Shown here piece after piece: positions 35,811 through 44,840 of a DNA stretch of 48,062 nucleotides. The translations under genes were made by a program, and so were the position numbers. Each line of letters starts with the position of its first letter. Positions within the stretch are counted from its first letter, which is position 1. The DNA comes from Lewinellaceae bacterium (GTDB lineage: Bacteria; Bacteroidota; Bacteroidia; Chitinophagales; Saprospiraceae), in contig JADJSY010000049.1 of the NCBI GenBank assembly GCA_016711435.1, positions 1 through 48,062 of the forward strand, given 5' to 3'. A model generated the notes under the pieces. That model ran no database searches and was not told where the DNA came from. It worked only from the letters and a program-made list of their open reading frames with translations.

Positions 35811-35824
35811 GGTAATTGGTAATT
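35811..35824 (-). repeat. Two-copy heptamer repeat between SDR and neuA genes
   Basis: GGTAATT twice, followed by ACC. It covers most of the gap between the SDR stop and the neuA start. Confidence 0.55.
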
Positions 35825-36650
35825 ACCACGCTGTCCAGCCGCCATCTACGATGACGTTGTTGCCCGTCATGTAGGAGGAGGCTTCAGAAGCGAGGAATAA
35901 TAACGCGCCGTTCATTTCATCCTTTTTTGCCATGCGGCCAAGGATGGTTTTGGCGGAGTAATTCTTTACGAAATATTCTTCATGATTATTGAAGACACCA
36001 CCCGGTGTAAGTGCATTGACGCGGATCTCCGTCTCGGCATAGTAGGCGGCGAGGTATTTGGTAAAGCCCATCACGCCTGCTTTGGTGGTGGTGTAATAGA
36101 CGGGTTTGAATGCCACACGCTTGCCGTCTTTGATGTAGATGCGTTGGTCGGGGCCGTTGAGTCCGTAGGTGGAGCAGATGTTGATGATGCTGCCTTTTTT
36201 GCCTTGCGCCACCATTTGTTTGACGCAAGACTGCGTAACGAGGAACATGCCGGTCAGGTTGACGTTCAAAGCGGCGTTCCATTGGTCGAGCGGATAGTCT
36301 TCAAAGGCGCCGGGGGCGATTCCTTTGGTGGCGGCATCCGGGTCAAACTTGGGGTCGAGGGCGGCGGAATTGACGAGAATGTCGAGGCGGCCAAACTGCT
36401 TGACGGTTTCAGCAACCATTTCACGGGTCGATTCGATGCGGGTGACATCAAGCGGGAAAGCGATCGCAGAGTAGCCAGAGTCAGTAAGGCGGGTGGCTGT
36501 CTTCGTCGCGAGTTCCATATTCAGATCTGCGGCAACGACAGCGGCGCCTGCTTCAGCGAGGGTCTTGCAAAACTCAAAACCCAATTGACCGCCGCCACCG
36601 GTAACAATGGCAACGCGATCCTTTAAATTGAACTTATCCAAAACGGTCAT
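35823..36650 (-). CDS. Short-chain dehydrogenase/reductase
   Basis: A 275-residue classical SDR. VAIVTGGGGQLGFEFCKTLAEAGA is the cofactor loop, AADLNME gives the acidic NAD-type residue, then LVNSAALDPKF, INICSTYGLNG (catalytic Ser), YYTTTKAGVMGFTKYLA (Tyr-x-x-x-Lys), and VNALTPGGVFN. An AAGGAGA ribosome site precedes ATG 36650. The insert GPDQRIYIKDGKRVAFKPVYY between Ser and Tyr is longer than usual. SDRs of this kind often occur beside NeuB/NeuA genes in nonulosonate loci. The substrate is unknown. Confidence 0.87.
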   Translation of the reverse strand: MTVLDKFNLKDRVAIVTGGGGQLGFEFCKTLAEAGAAVVAADLNMELATKTATRLTDSGYSAIAFPLDVTRIESTREMVAETVKQFGRLDILVNSAALDPKFDPDAATKGIAPGAFEDYPLDQWNAALNVNLTGMFLVTQSCVKQMVAQGKKGSIINICSTYGLNGPDQRIYIKDGKRVAFKPVYYTTTKAGVMGFTKYLAAYYAETEIRVNALTPGGVFNNHEEYFVKNYSAKTILGRMAKKDEMNGALLFLASEASSYMTGNNVIVDGGWTAW

Positions 36651-36661
36651 GTGGTTCTCCT

Positions 36662-38260
36662 TTACGGGAAGGCTGTGTAGATCTTATCGCCGCGTGTATC
36701 ATGGGCAAGATACAGGCCATCAGCGAGTTGTATATAAATGGATTGAACATTTTCCGACTCGGAGCCGAATTTGAAGAGGACGAGAACGGCATTTCCTGAA
36801 AGAACATCCTGCTTGAGGGCTGCAATACCCTCTTCGTATCCTTCACGCGGCAGGCCGGTGACTGGGTCAACAAGATCGGGAAGAACGTACCCCGCCCGAT
36901 CCGTATAAAGATAAACGGGGCCGGGTTGATTGCTGTAAATTCCTGTGCCGTCGGGAAGGTCTCGCAGAAAAGCCATGGCTTCAGAATCAAACCAGACGAA
37001 GGATGGGTAGCCCTGTCCGCCTTTGCGGAGTTGGGTAACGGTATCAAACATCCCATACGCTGAAAAGGCGAGGATGAATATTGCAATCATAGCAGAAAGG
37101 CTTCGCCAGTACACAGCGCGTTTTTGCCAAAGCCAGTGCAGAAAAAAGACAAGCATGATCAACAGGCTGACATACATCGGCGCATTGATACGCAGCTTGA
37201 ATTTGGTGCTGGCATCGAACAAAAGCATGGATGAAACAATGGAAGCCAGATAGCCAAAGATGTACAGCGTGCTGGTGAATGAGAGAATTTCAGGGGTTTC
37301 GGTATCTGGCCGGAAAAATTTCTTCAAGCCTTTATACGCCACCCAGACGAGCAAAATAATAACGATGACAAAAAGAATAATGACAACCAAGTTAGGGATG
37401 CGGATCAGCGCCCGCCGCCATTCTTCGATGGGGGCAAGGAACTCGGCGAAGTTGAAAATGCCGGTATTGATATTTTCTTCCGTGAGGGGATGATATACCA
37501 GCGTGCGGTTGGTGGCATTGTTTGCGGCGAGTTTGTTGCGAATGCTCCACGCGAGAACGAGGGGAACAAAACCGGCAATGAAGATGCCGGCACTGGTCAG
37601 TCGTTTGCGCCAGGTATCGTGGAGAAGGATGAGGGCGAGGATGAATGTTGCAAGCAGGGCAAGACCAGCATAACGAGTGAGGTAGGCAAGGGCAGTGAGG
37701 ATGCCTGTGAGGATGAGCCAGACTCTGGCGTCAAACGGCTTGCCTTTCAATGGTTCCTCCGCAAGCTGAGGAAGTCCAAAATATTGTGCGAAAGTAATAA
37801 ATGCAGCGAGGCTGAAAAAGATGTAGAGCGGTTCGCTCATCGCCACGGCATGGACGCGGAACATGGATGCGTTGAACAGGAACAACAAAGCCAGCAGGAT
37901 GCCCGCAACCTGAGACTTGGTCATGCGCCAGCCGATGAAGCCGAGTAAAAATGTATTCGCTCCGAAGAGCAGGGAATTGATAAAGCGTGTGCCGCGCAGC
38001 GGGTCTAGTCCGCTGAGGCCGAGGAGTGCAAGGATGGAGGAAAAGCCGGGAGGAAAATGTGTAACAGGTTTATTCGATGCAAGCCAGATGGCGTGATACC
38101 CATTCCCACTTAAGATGCTGCGCGCGCCGGCAATATATGCTATCGAGTCATCGGATAGGCCGAGGCCTTGCGGAGTCGCATATAGGGTGAAAAATGTCCC
38201 TAGTACAGCGAGCAGGCCGAGGATTAAGAATGAAGCGAGGAGGGATTGGCGCGAGGTCAT
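36662..38260 (-). CDS. GT39-like membrane glycosyltransferase
   Basis: About 532 residues from ATG 38260; an upstream GTG at 38278 lies inside an inverted repeat and is less likely. About 11 helices, then a soluble C-terminal region. After helix 1 comes GLSDDSIAYIAGARSILSGNGYHAIW, with adjacent Asp residues in the catalytic position. The C-terminal part has YSNQPGPVYLYTDRAGYVLPDLVDP, usual in this bacterial group. It follows the PAPS synthase gene and precedes the SDR in the same direction. The donor is presumably a polyprenyl-linked sugar. Confidence 0.8.
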   Translation of the reverse strand: MTSRQSLLASFLILGLLAVLGTFFTLYATPQGLGLSDDSIAYIAGARSILSGNGYHAIWLASNKPVTHFPPGFSSILALLGLSGLDPLRGTRFINSLLFGANTFLLGFIGWRMTKSQVAGILLALLFLFNASMFRVHAVAMSEPLYIFFSLAAFITFAQYFGLPQLAEEPLKGKPFDARVWLILTGILTALAYLTRYAGLALLATFILALILLHDTWRKRLTSAGIFIAGFVPLVLAWSIRNKLAANNATNRTLVYHPLTEENINTGIFNFAEFLAPIEEWRRALIRIPNLVVIILFVIVIILLVWVAYKGLKKFFRPDTETPEILSFTSTLYIFGYLASIVSSMLLFDASTKFKLRINAPMYVSLLIMLVFFLHWLWQKRAVYWRSLSAMIAIFILAFSAYGMFDTVTQLRKGGQGYPSFVWFDSEAMAFLRDLPDGTGIYSNQPGPVYLYTDRAGYVLPDLVDPVTGLPREGYEEGIAALKQDVLSGNAVLVLFKFGSESENVQSIYIQLADGLYLAHDTRGDKIYTAFP

Positions 38261-38270
38261 AATAAAGTTA

Positions 38271-38299
38271 CGCATCACGTAATCGTATTACGTGATGCG
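38271..38299. repeat. Perfect inverted repeat between PAPS synthase and GT39 genes
   Basis: CGCATCACGTAAT (38271-38283) and ATTACGTGATGCG (38287-38299) are exact inverted copies around CGT. It fills most of the 53-base gap. No T tract follows in either direction, so it looks like a REP-type palindrome rather than a terminator. Confidence 0.88.
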
Positions 38300-38313
38300 T
38301 AACAAATCCGAAC

Positions 38314-40041
38314 TTATTTCATGGGAAGGATAAAGCCCTGTTCTTCGAGGTACTTTACGATGATGTGGGCGTTGTCTTCGGGGGAAGCGCCAAAACCCTT
38401 GAGGGTGATCTCAGGATTGATCGGCGGTTCGTAGGGATCATCCACGCCGGTGAAGCCCATCGGCTTGCCGTCCACCATGGCCTGACGAGCCTTGGCGTAG
38501 AGACCTTTCACGTCGCGCTCTTCACAAACTTCCACGGGAGTATCCATGTAGATTTCGACGAAGTTTTCGCCGACCATCTTGCGGGCTTCGGCGCGTGTGG
38601 CGCGGTACGGGCTGATGGCCGCGCAAATGACTGCGCCGCCTGCATGGACGATCTCGCCAGCGACGAAACCGATGCGGATGATGTTGGTGTCGCGGTCTTC
38701 CTTGCTGAAGCCGAGACCTTTGGAAAGATGCGTGCGGACAACGTCACCATCGAGGATGGCGGTTTCACGTCCGCGCTCGAGGAGCAAGGTGGTGAGGACT
38801 TGGGTGGTGGCCGATTTACCGGAACCGCTCAAGCCGGTGAACCAGATGCCAAATCCCTGCTTGTGGCGGGGAGGATACATCTCGCGCAAAATCTCGGCGG
38901 TCTCGGGGCGGGTGAACCACTCGGGGAGCAGCTTGCCCTTGGCGAGATAATCATCGCGGACTTGTGTGCCGGAGATGTTGGCAACCTTCGCGCCCTTGGG
39001 AACATCCTTCTCTTCCACGTAACGTGCTTCATCGGGAAGATAGACGAGCATTTCGAAGGGAACCATTTTGACGCCGACTTCGGCTTCGTACTGCTTCATG
39101 ATCTCCTGCGCATCATACGGACCGTAGAACGGCTTGCCCGTGGAATCATTTCCCGGGCCTGCATGATCGCGGCCTACAATGAAGTGATTGGCGCCGTGGT
39201 TGCGGCGGATGATGGCGTGAAGGAGAGCTTCCTTGGGGCCGGCCATGCGCATGGCGAGCGGGAGCAGGCTGAGCATGGTGTCTTTCTTGTCGTAGTAGTT
39301 ATCAACCAATGCCTTGTAGGTGCGGACGCGGGTGTAGTGATCCACATCACCGGGCTTGGTCATGCCGACGACGGGGTGAACGATCAAAGAGCCGTTCACC
39401 TGCGCGGCGGCGCGTTTGGTCAATTCTTCGTGAATGCGGTGGAGGGGATTGCGGGTCTGGAAGGCAACGACGTTGTCGTGTCCCATTTCTTCGAGCATGG
39501 TGCGCACCTGTGCAGGGGTTTGGCGGAGGTTTACAAAGTCATAATACTTGGGAAGGTTCACAACCTTCATCGGGCCGGAGATGCAAACCTTGCCCCAGCG
39601 TCCCATTTCGGAAACCATCGGGTGCTTGGAGTCAGTGGTGCCGTAGGCAAGCGATGCTTCGGTGTCGGCATCCCAATGATAGACTTCTTCAAGGGTCATC
39701 ACGGCGATCAGATCAAAGTTTGCGCTGCGCAATGCCAATTCTTCGCCAACGGTCGGCAGTTCTTTAGGATCAGCCGTCAGGGTGATGGGAAGCGGGAAGA
39801 GGGTTCCATCCGCAAGGCGCATTTCCTTGAACACACGCTCGTAATCAGCCTTGCCCATGAATGTCGTCAGCGGGGAAAATCCACCGGTGGCGAGCAATTC
39901 CAAGTCACACAGGTTGCGCATGGTGATCTTGATGGAAGGAAGTTTTCCAGCGCGGGCGAGCAGTTCTTCGCGCTCTGCGCCTTCCACAACCAGGTTGACC
40001 AGTTTGCCGCCGTACGGCGGAATCAATTTAGCTTTTGCCAT
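38314..40041 (-). CDS. Bifunctional ATP sulfurylase / APS kinase (PAPS synthase)
   Basis: About 575 residues. ATG 40041 (MAKAKLIPPYGGKLVN) is chosen because GGAG lies eight bases before it; an upstream start would add an unrelated leader. The sulfurylase part has VVAFQTRNPLHRIHEELTKRAA at about 190 (the Q-x-R-N-P-x-H-x-x-H motif) and VGRDHAGPGND. The APS kinase part has WFTGLSGSGKSATTQ at about 398, LDGDVVRTHLSKGLGFSKEDRD, and ISPYRATRAEARKMV. It turns sulfate and ATP into PAPS, the donor for sulfotransferases. At least four sulfotransferase genes lie in the window and no PAPS reductase does, so sulfation is the likely purpose. Confidence 0.95.
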   Translation of the reverse strand: MAKAKLIPPYGGKLVNLVVEGAEREELLARAGKLPSIKITMRNLCDLELLATGGFSPLTTFMGKADYERVFKEMRLADGTLFPLPITLTADPKELPTVGEELALRSANFDLIAVMTLEEVYHWDADTEASLAYGTTDSKHPMVSEMGRWGKVCISGPMKVVNLPKYYDFVNLRQTPAQVRTMLEEMGHDNVVAFQTRNPLHRIHEELTKRAAAQVNGSLIVHPVVGMTKPGDVDHYTRVRTYKALVDNYYDKKDTMLSLLPLAMRMAGPKEALLHAIIRRNHGANHFIVGRDHAGPGNDSTGKPFYGPYDAQEIMKQYEAEVGVKMVPFEMLVYLPDEARYVEEKDVPKGAKVANISGTQVRDDYLAKGKLLPEWFTRPETAEILREMYPPRHKQGFGIWFTGLSGSGKSATTQVLTTLLLERGRETAILDGDVVRTHLSKGLGFSKEDRDTNIIRIGFVAGEIVHAGGAVICAAISPYRATRAEARKMVGENFVEIYMDTPVEVCEERDVKGLYAKARQAMVDGKPMGFTGVDDPYEPPINPEITLKGFGASPEDNAHIIVKYLEEQGFILPMK

Positions 40042-40105
40042 TTTTTCACTCCATTTTTTGATAAAGCAGGGGAATATTGTTTCCTGCAAATTTTCACAAG
40101 CGGCA

Positions 40106-40137
40106 ATTATACTCCAAAATTCACCGACTGAATTTTG
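40106..40137 (-). promoter_or_regulatory. Candidate promoter with overlapping hairpin before the PAPS synthase gene
   Basis: On the minus strand a perfect TATAAT (40106-40111) lies about 65 bases before the ATG. Just upstream, CCAAAATTCA and TGAATTTTGG (40113-40122 and 40128-40137) form an inverted repeat that covers the spacer and -35 region, as an operator would. No good -35 hexamer is seen, which suits an activated promoter or an upstream terminator. Confidence 0.4.
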
Positions 40138-40186
40138 GAATTTTGGGCTTTTGGTGGAAGCTCTACCCGCAGGGGAAAGGATCAGG

Positions 40187-42175
40187 TTACTCTGATGCGT
40201 AAAATCTAAGTAGACTTGTGGACTTCTTTTGCAAAAAAGTGGCTTGGGGCGTAGGGTTAAGCGGCATAGCCGTCAGGGTTTGACAAGCCTGCTGAAACGA
40301 TGGCAGGTCTGAGGTCATGTATGAAGCGATCTCGTTCAACCGGGCAACATTACCGGCGTAAGCATAGGCTTGCAGGAAAGGCATCCACTCGATCTGGTCC
40401 TTTGCGAAAAATCCACGAGAGATGGCTTCCTCACCCAATCGACGGACTTCATCCCAATCCCCCATTTGACGGGCATATGATGCTTTCTCAAAATAGTAGC
40501 ACCACTCGGCGGGCGGCTCGAAACCAAACGGAATTGCAGGCGGAATGTGGAAATCTTCATTCAATGAAATTTGGTCGGCCTCGGAGAACGGCGCAATATC
40601 CACCACGCGCGGATCTTCTTTGGAAGATAATTCCACCTGACGCATATCCATCACCTGCATGCAGGAGAACGGAGTTGGCTGGCTGAGGACCAGAATATTG
40701 CGCGAGTTTGGATAGGTGCGAATGCTGCGGCGGTTGGAATAATCCTGCGGCTCGCGTGCAAAAACGCTGGCAACCGTATCTTCATTCAGCACAAAAGCAG
40801 GCAGCGCCGGCTGAACATATTTTTCATGATTCGATTCGGGATAATAAAGCAGGTTGGCCGGACCCCATGTGAAATAATCCTCTTCGGCGGCCACGGCGTA
40901 ACGAGTGATCAACGTGGCGCTGGGGGTGATCTGCGGAATGCGCCAGCTCACCTGCCACCAAAAATTGCGCGTGGCTTCGGTCTCGCGGGCTTTTATAAAT
41001 CCATTGGAATAATGGGTCAGTGATGCAGAAACGATCAGCATTCCAAAAAGAAAATTGCGCAGCCGCATATTGGAAATGTAACTTAATGCAAGCGGCCACA
41101 ACAACGCCGCGCCAACGGATGCGATCAATGTATATCTTGAATAATTTTTGAAATCGACGGAGCGGCCGACGAGGATAACGGGGAACAACCCAAAGATGAT
41201 TGCCCCAAGGCCGATCAAAACGACTTCGCGCCTCCAACCTAACCGTGGGCCTGATTCAACGTCCCCATACTTTGGTACCACTCTGGAAAATATCCACAAC
41301 GAAATCACTACCAGCAAGGCAATCGCAAATCCTGATAACCATTGTGCCGCTGCAAATCCCTCACTCAAACGACGAAGCGGCAGCCACCAGGCATTGACGA
41401 GTACATCCAGAAAATCATTCACAAGTGCTGAAAGAAAATTGAACGCGAACTTTATAGGCTCACCGCGCACATCGCCCAATTGCAAATCCACATCGGTTGC
41501 GCCGCGTTCGCTCTCAAAAAAGAAAAGCCGCCATGTTAAAAATACGCCCGGTATTAAAAATGCAGGGAGCGAATACCGAACAAACGCAACCGACTTCGCC
41601 CATAACGTTTCATTCAAACGAAACGCAAGAAGCAATATGCAGGCAAACCTGAAAAACTCCAAGCCGATATACCATTCAATTTGACCGAGACAGAACCAAC
41701 CCAGCAGGATCGAGACGCCATACAAAAATATTTTGCGAGTCCACGAATTTGCCTGAACTGCCCAAATCGTTAATCCAATGGAAAGCATGCCCGCGGCAAG
41801 CCCCGTCTGGTGACAGAGATAATCAATGGCATTCGGCTGGGATAAAAATCCCGGATACAGCAAAAACAAAAGCGACATCCAAAGCGTAAGCTGTTTTTTC
41901 TCCGGCCATAGCATCCGCAGAATCCACAGGAAGGAAAAGCCGGAAAGCAGCCGAAACAGGAAGGCGCTCAAATTGTAATAAAGCGGGTTCGGGCCAAAAA
42001 GAGTGTACGCCGGTATCATCACCAGCGCACGCAAGGGACGGTCAATGGCGAAGATATCCCAAAATACAGATGTCCCCTTCGCCCCTGCCGCATACATCAA
42101 ATACCAGTCATCGTTGAAATAACCGAATCTGGGCACAAACACCAGATAAACAACGGCGGAAATGAATGTGATCAA
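40187..42175 (-). CDS. Large GT-C-like membrane protein with soluble C-terminal domain
   Basis: About 662 residues. About 11 helices run to residue 410; the remainder is a soluble region ending with helical, TPR-like elements (YFEKASYARQMGDWDEVRRLGEEAISRG). YFNDDWYLMYAAGAKGTSVFWDIFAIDRPLRALVMIPAYTLFG after the first helix has the acidic pair and Arg seen in GT-C-like proteins. The visible start is TTG 42175; the open frame extends upstream through KRYRSFLRTETFFECIL with only rare start codons, so the true start is uncertain. No specific family is certain. It lies between the PAPS synthase and the Gfo/Idh gene. Confidence 0.65.
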   Translation of the reverse strand: MITFISAVVYLVFVPRFGYFNDDWYLMYAAGAKGTSVFWDIFAIDRPLRALVMIPAYTLFGPNPLYYNLSAFLFRLLSGFSFLWILRMLWPEKKQLTLWMSLLFLLYPGFLSQPNAIDYLCHQTGLAAGMLSIGLTIWAVQANSWTRKIFLYGVSILLGWFCLGQIEWYIGLEFFRFACILLLAFRLNETLWAKSVAFVRYSLPAFLIPGVFLTWRLFFFESERGATDVDLQLGDVRGEPIKFAFNFLSALVNDFLDVLVNAWWLPLRRLSEGFAAAQWLSGFAIALLVVISLWIFSRVVPKYGDVESGPRLGWRREVVLIGLGAIIFGLFPVILVGRSVDFKNYSRYTLIASVGAALLWPLALSYISNMRLRNFLFGMLIVSASLTHYSNGFIKARETEATRNFWWQVSWRIPQITPSATLITRYAVAAEEDYFTWGPANLLYYPESNHEKYVQPALPAFVLNEDTVASVFAREPQDYSNRRSIRTYPNSRNILVLSQPTPFSCMQVMDMRQVELSSKEDPRVVDIAPFSEADQISLNEDFHIPPAIPFGFEPPAEWCYYFEKASYARQMGDWDEVRRLGEEAISRGFFAKDQIEWMPFLQAYAYAGNVARLNEIASYMTSDLPSFQQACQTLTAMPLNPTPQATFLQKKSTSLLRFYASE

Positions 42176-42237
42176 AATACATTCAAAAAATGTTTCAGTA
42201 CGAAGAAATGATCTATATCTTTTGATAAGAATCGGGA

Positions 42238-43275
42238 TTAAATTTTCAGATCAATGGCGCTGGCAGTGGCATTGGATTTGTGGATCGCTTCCACCAATCG
42301 CTGAACGCGCACACCGTCATCCAACACGCAGGTCGATTCTGCTTTCCCGTTGACCACATCCACAAAATGTCTCATCTGGTCGAGGAACATGACGTTGCGT
42401 TCCCAGCCTTCCGGCAGCGGATACGATTCCCACTCGCCGCCAGCTTTGATATCCCTGCCCGTTGAAATGGCAAGCGATTCAGCAGAAGCGCGGTAGATGC
42501 GGGTCGCGCCGTCAGACAAGTCCCACTTGATGGTGCCTTTTGTTCCGATGATCTCAAAACGATGCGCGGGTGGCTGCTGATTGAAATCCAAATGCAGGTT
42601 GGCCAATGCGCCGCTTTCAAAACGCAGACCGATCTCGGCAGTATCCTCCACGTCCACTTCGAGGTCGCTGAGCGTGCCGGTGAAGCCCCACACCGATTTC
42701 ACCTTGCCCACCAGCCACGGCAAATAATCCAGCGAATGACACTGCGTCAGTACCACGCCCCCGCCCAGGTCGGAGCGTGCGGCGTAGCCCTGTCGGTAAT
42801 CCTCCCACGGATGCCAGGCGGGAAGATATTCCCCAAAATGCACATGCGCGGAAATGATGCGTCCGATCTCGCCGTTTGAAATCAATTGTTTCGCGCGCAT
42901 CAAGCCGGGGTGAAAACGAAATTGAAAAGCAACAAAAACTTTCGAGCCGCTTTTTTTGACAGCCTCTTCAAGTTGACTTAATCCATCGGTGGAACCTGAG
43001 ATGGGTTTCTCAAGCAGGATATGACACCCCGCCTCAGCCGCAGGGACGGCTGTTTCCAGATGCAACGAAGTTGGGTTTGCAACGATGACAGCGTTCGGTT
43101 TATGCTTCTTCAGCGCTTCCCGCAGATCGGTTTCAACCGGATAGCCCGCCAGTTCATCATCAGGCAGAGTCGCTTTGCGTGTGCGCAGCAGGACAATATC
43201 CTTTTCGCCGAGGGCGAGCAGGTTGCGCATGTGACGGCGTCCAACGGAGCCAAGACCAGCAATTAAGTATTTCAT
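42238..43275 (-). CDS. Gfo/Idh/MocA-family sugar oxidoreductase
   Basis: About 345 residues from ATG 43275 (GGGGGAG ribosome site); a longer frame upstream runs into the sulfatase-like gene and is not native. YLIAGLGSVGRRHMRNLLALG is the dinucleotide loop; VIVANPTSLHLETAVPAAEAGCHILLEKPIS holds the conserved E-K-P; YLPAWHPWEDYRQGYAAR and GVVLTQCHSLDYL (in the catalytic Asp/His region) follow. These enzymes oxidise or epimerise nucleotide sugars or free sugars with NAD(P). Relatives next to nonulosonate genes handle UDP-HexNAc precursors. It is intact and follows the AlkP-type gene by 16 bases. Confidence 0.87.
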   Translation of the reverse strand: MKYLIAGLGSVGRRHMRNLLALGEKDIVLLRTRKATLPDDELAGYPVETDLREALKKHKPNAVIVANPTSLHLETAVPAAEAGCHILLEKPISGSTDGLSQLEEAVKKSGSKVFVAFQFRFHPGLMRAKQLISNGEIGRIISAHVHFGEYLPAWHPWEDYRQGYAARSDLGGGVVLTQCHSLDYLPWLVGKVKSVWGFTGTLSDLEVDVEDTAEIGLRFESGALANLHLDFNQQPPAHRFEIIGTKGTIKWDLSDGATRIYRASAESLAISTGRDIKAGGEWESYPLPEGWERNVMFLDQMRHFVDVVNGKAESTCVLDDGVRVQRLVEAIHKSNATASAIDLKI

Positions 43276-43291
43276 AAAACTCCCCCGAACC

Positions 43292-44815
43292 TTATTTCGT
43301 ATATTGTTTATCAGCAGCAAGGAGGGTCTCAAGCAGTTCCTCGCGCAATTTTCCAGCGATCGCAGGAGCTTCAGGGTATAGATCGTGCAGTTCCTCGACA
43401 TCTTCGTTGAAATCATACAACTCGAAGGAGTCTTCCGCTGCATAACCGGTGTAATAGATCAGCTTATGGCTGCCTTTTCGCATTGCCACTGTGGCTTTCG
43501 TAAGAGGTGCATACGCCGGGTTACGCTTGGCCTCCACGGTAAAGGTACTTCTTTCAAAATCCTCCACGCCTCCCAAGCCGGGGAGCGGCAGTCCTTCGGT
43601 CTGAGGCGGGATCGGTCTGCCCGTCAATTGCATGAGGGTCGGGAGGACGTCAACTGCATTCGTGGGAGAATACACATCGCTGCGTGTTTTCTGTCCGGGA
43701 GCAGAGATCAACAGAGGGATGTGAACCACCGGGTCAAATAAAAGCGGCGTGGTGTGGCGGGCTTCACCGCGTTCAAAAATTTCACCATGATCCGAGGTCA
43801 TGATCACATAACTGTTTTCAAATACGCCTTCCGCTTCCCAGGCATCCAACAGCTTGCCCAATTCCCAATCCAGTGAAGCGATATATTCATCATATCTGCG
43901 GCGGGTTGAAGTGAGTTTCGACTCGGAAAAGCCATCCGAGAATCGATGAACCGGTTTAGGATTGGGCCAATAACCATCACCAACATATTTACTGTCGAAT
44001 CTTTCACTGGCACGATAGGGCGCATGAGGAGGATAAAGATGTAAATAAGTAAAGTAGGGTTGCGGCAGGGAAGGTATCAATGAAGCGATGCCGCTAAACA
44101 GATCCTCCAGGCTGAAGTAGAGTGGATACGTAGTGTTATGCGGCAAGCCCATTGGATATCCCTCGGCGGATAAGCGGGCGCTATCCCGATAATAAAGAGA
44201 CCAGTTTGCAGGCCCCAACACCAGGGATGGGGGCTTGGTTTGCATCTGGAACATAAAATCATCCAGCGCACGCAGGGCCATGTTCCTATCTTTGGGGAAA
44301 TAATTGCTTAGCAGGAAATTAAGTTTTCCGAAGGAATCTGCCGGTAAAAAGGAATTTATATCATCCTGAAATTGTGAGACAACGAAGTTGGCCATCATAC
44401 TTTGCGGGAAAGCCAGACGATGATACTCTTCTCCAAAAGCACGAAAAATATTATTCTCGACCATGCCTTTTTTCACGCCGCTGCTGTAGTTAAGCGCCCT
44501 GCTTGTCCACGGATATGATCCGGTCAACAGGGAGGCAGTACCCGGGATGGTGTAATTTCCACTGGAATTATGGGAATGATAAACCGTGGCACGCTCTGCA
44601 AACCGCTCCATGTTGGGCGAGGTTGGGCGTGGATATCCGTAGACGGACAGGTCTCTAGCGCTCATCGCATCGAACAGAAGAATGATGACGTTCGGTTTTG
44701 AAGAATCGCCTTGATTTAAATTTTTCTCCGCCCATGTGGAAGCTGCGGGAAAAAGAACAGCTGGAGCAGCCGCTCCAACCAACTTTAAAAAACTGCGGCG
44801 GCTAATATTACTCAT
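43292..44815 (-). CDS. Tat-exported alkaline-phosphatase-superfamily enzyme with Thr nucleophile (copy 2)
   Basis: A 507-residue protein. SRRSFLKLVGAAAPAV is a Tat signal. LLFDAMSARDLSVYG has the metal Asp49. NYTIPGTASLLTG places Thr89 where sulfatases have Cys/Ser and lacks the Arg of C-x-P-x-R, so this should not carry formylglycine. MTSDHGEIFERGEARHT supplies the Asp-His and His ligands. The Thr version is typical of LtaS/EptA-like phosphotransferases and some phosphodiesterases; annotation as sulfatase would be misleading. It has a close paralogue at 45631, and each is preceded by a related four-helix protein. Confidence 0.82.
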   Translation of the reverse strand: MSNISRRSFLKLVGAAAPAVLFPAASTWAEKNLNQGDSSKPNVIILLFDAMSARDLSVYGYPRPTSPNMERFAERATVYHSHNSSGNYTIPGTASLLTGSYPWTSRALNYSSGVKKGMVENNIFRAFGEEYHRLAFPQSMMANFVVSQFQDDINSFLPADSFGKLNFLLSNYFPKDRNMALRALDDFMFQMQTKPPSLVLGPANWSLYYRDSARLSAEGYPMGLPHNTTYPLYFSLEDLFSGIASLIPSLPQPYFTYLHLYPPHAPYRASERFDSKYVGDGYWPNPKPVHRFSDGFSESKLTSTRRRYDEYIASLDWELGKLLDAWEAEGVFENSYVIMTSDHGEIFERGEARHTTPLLFDPVVHIPLLISAPGQKTRSDVYSPTNAVDVLPTLMQLTGRPIPPQTEGLPLPGLGGVEDFERSTFTVEAKRNPAYAPLTKATVAMRKGSHKLIYYTGYAAEDSFELYDFNEDVEELHDLYPEAPAIAGKLREELLETLLAADKQYTK

Positions 44816-44840
44816 GATATTTCCTTTGGCATATAAATCG

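Noticed and set aside
35982..36626. A 214-codon plus-strand open frame opposite the SDR
   Set aside because: All SDR motifs are on the minus strand with a good ribosome site; the plus-strand frame is a shadow.
38365..40131. A 588-codon open frame on the plus strand opposite the PAPS synthase
   Set aside because: The minus strand carries all ATP sulfurylase and APS kinase motifs over the whole length; the plus-strand translation has no recognisable family and is rich in residues expected from antisense reading of a GC-biased gene.
42238..43443. A longer Gfo/Idh protein starting at 43443
   Set aside because: The extra 56 residues overlap the end of the AlkP-type gene in another frame and are not family-like; a strong ribosome site supports ATG 43275.
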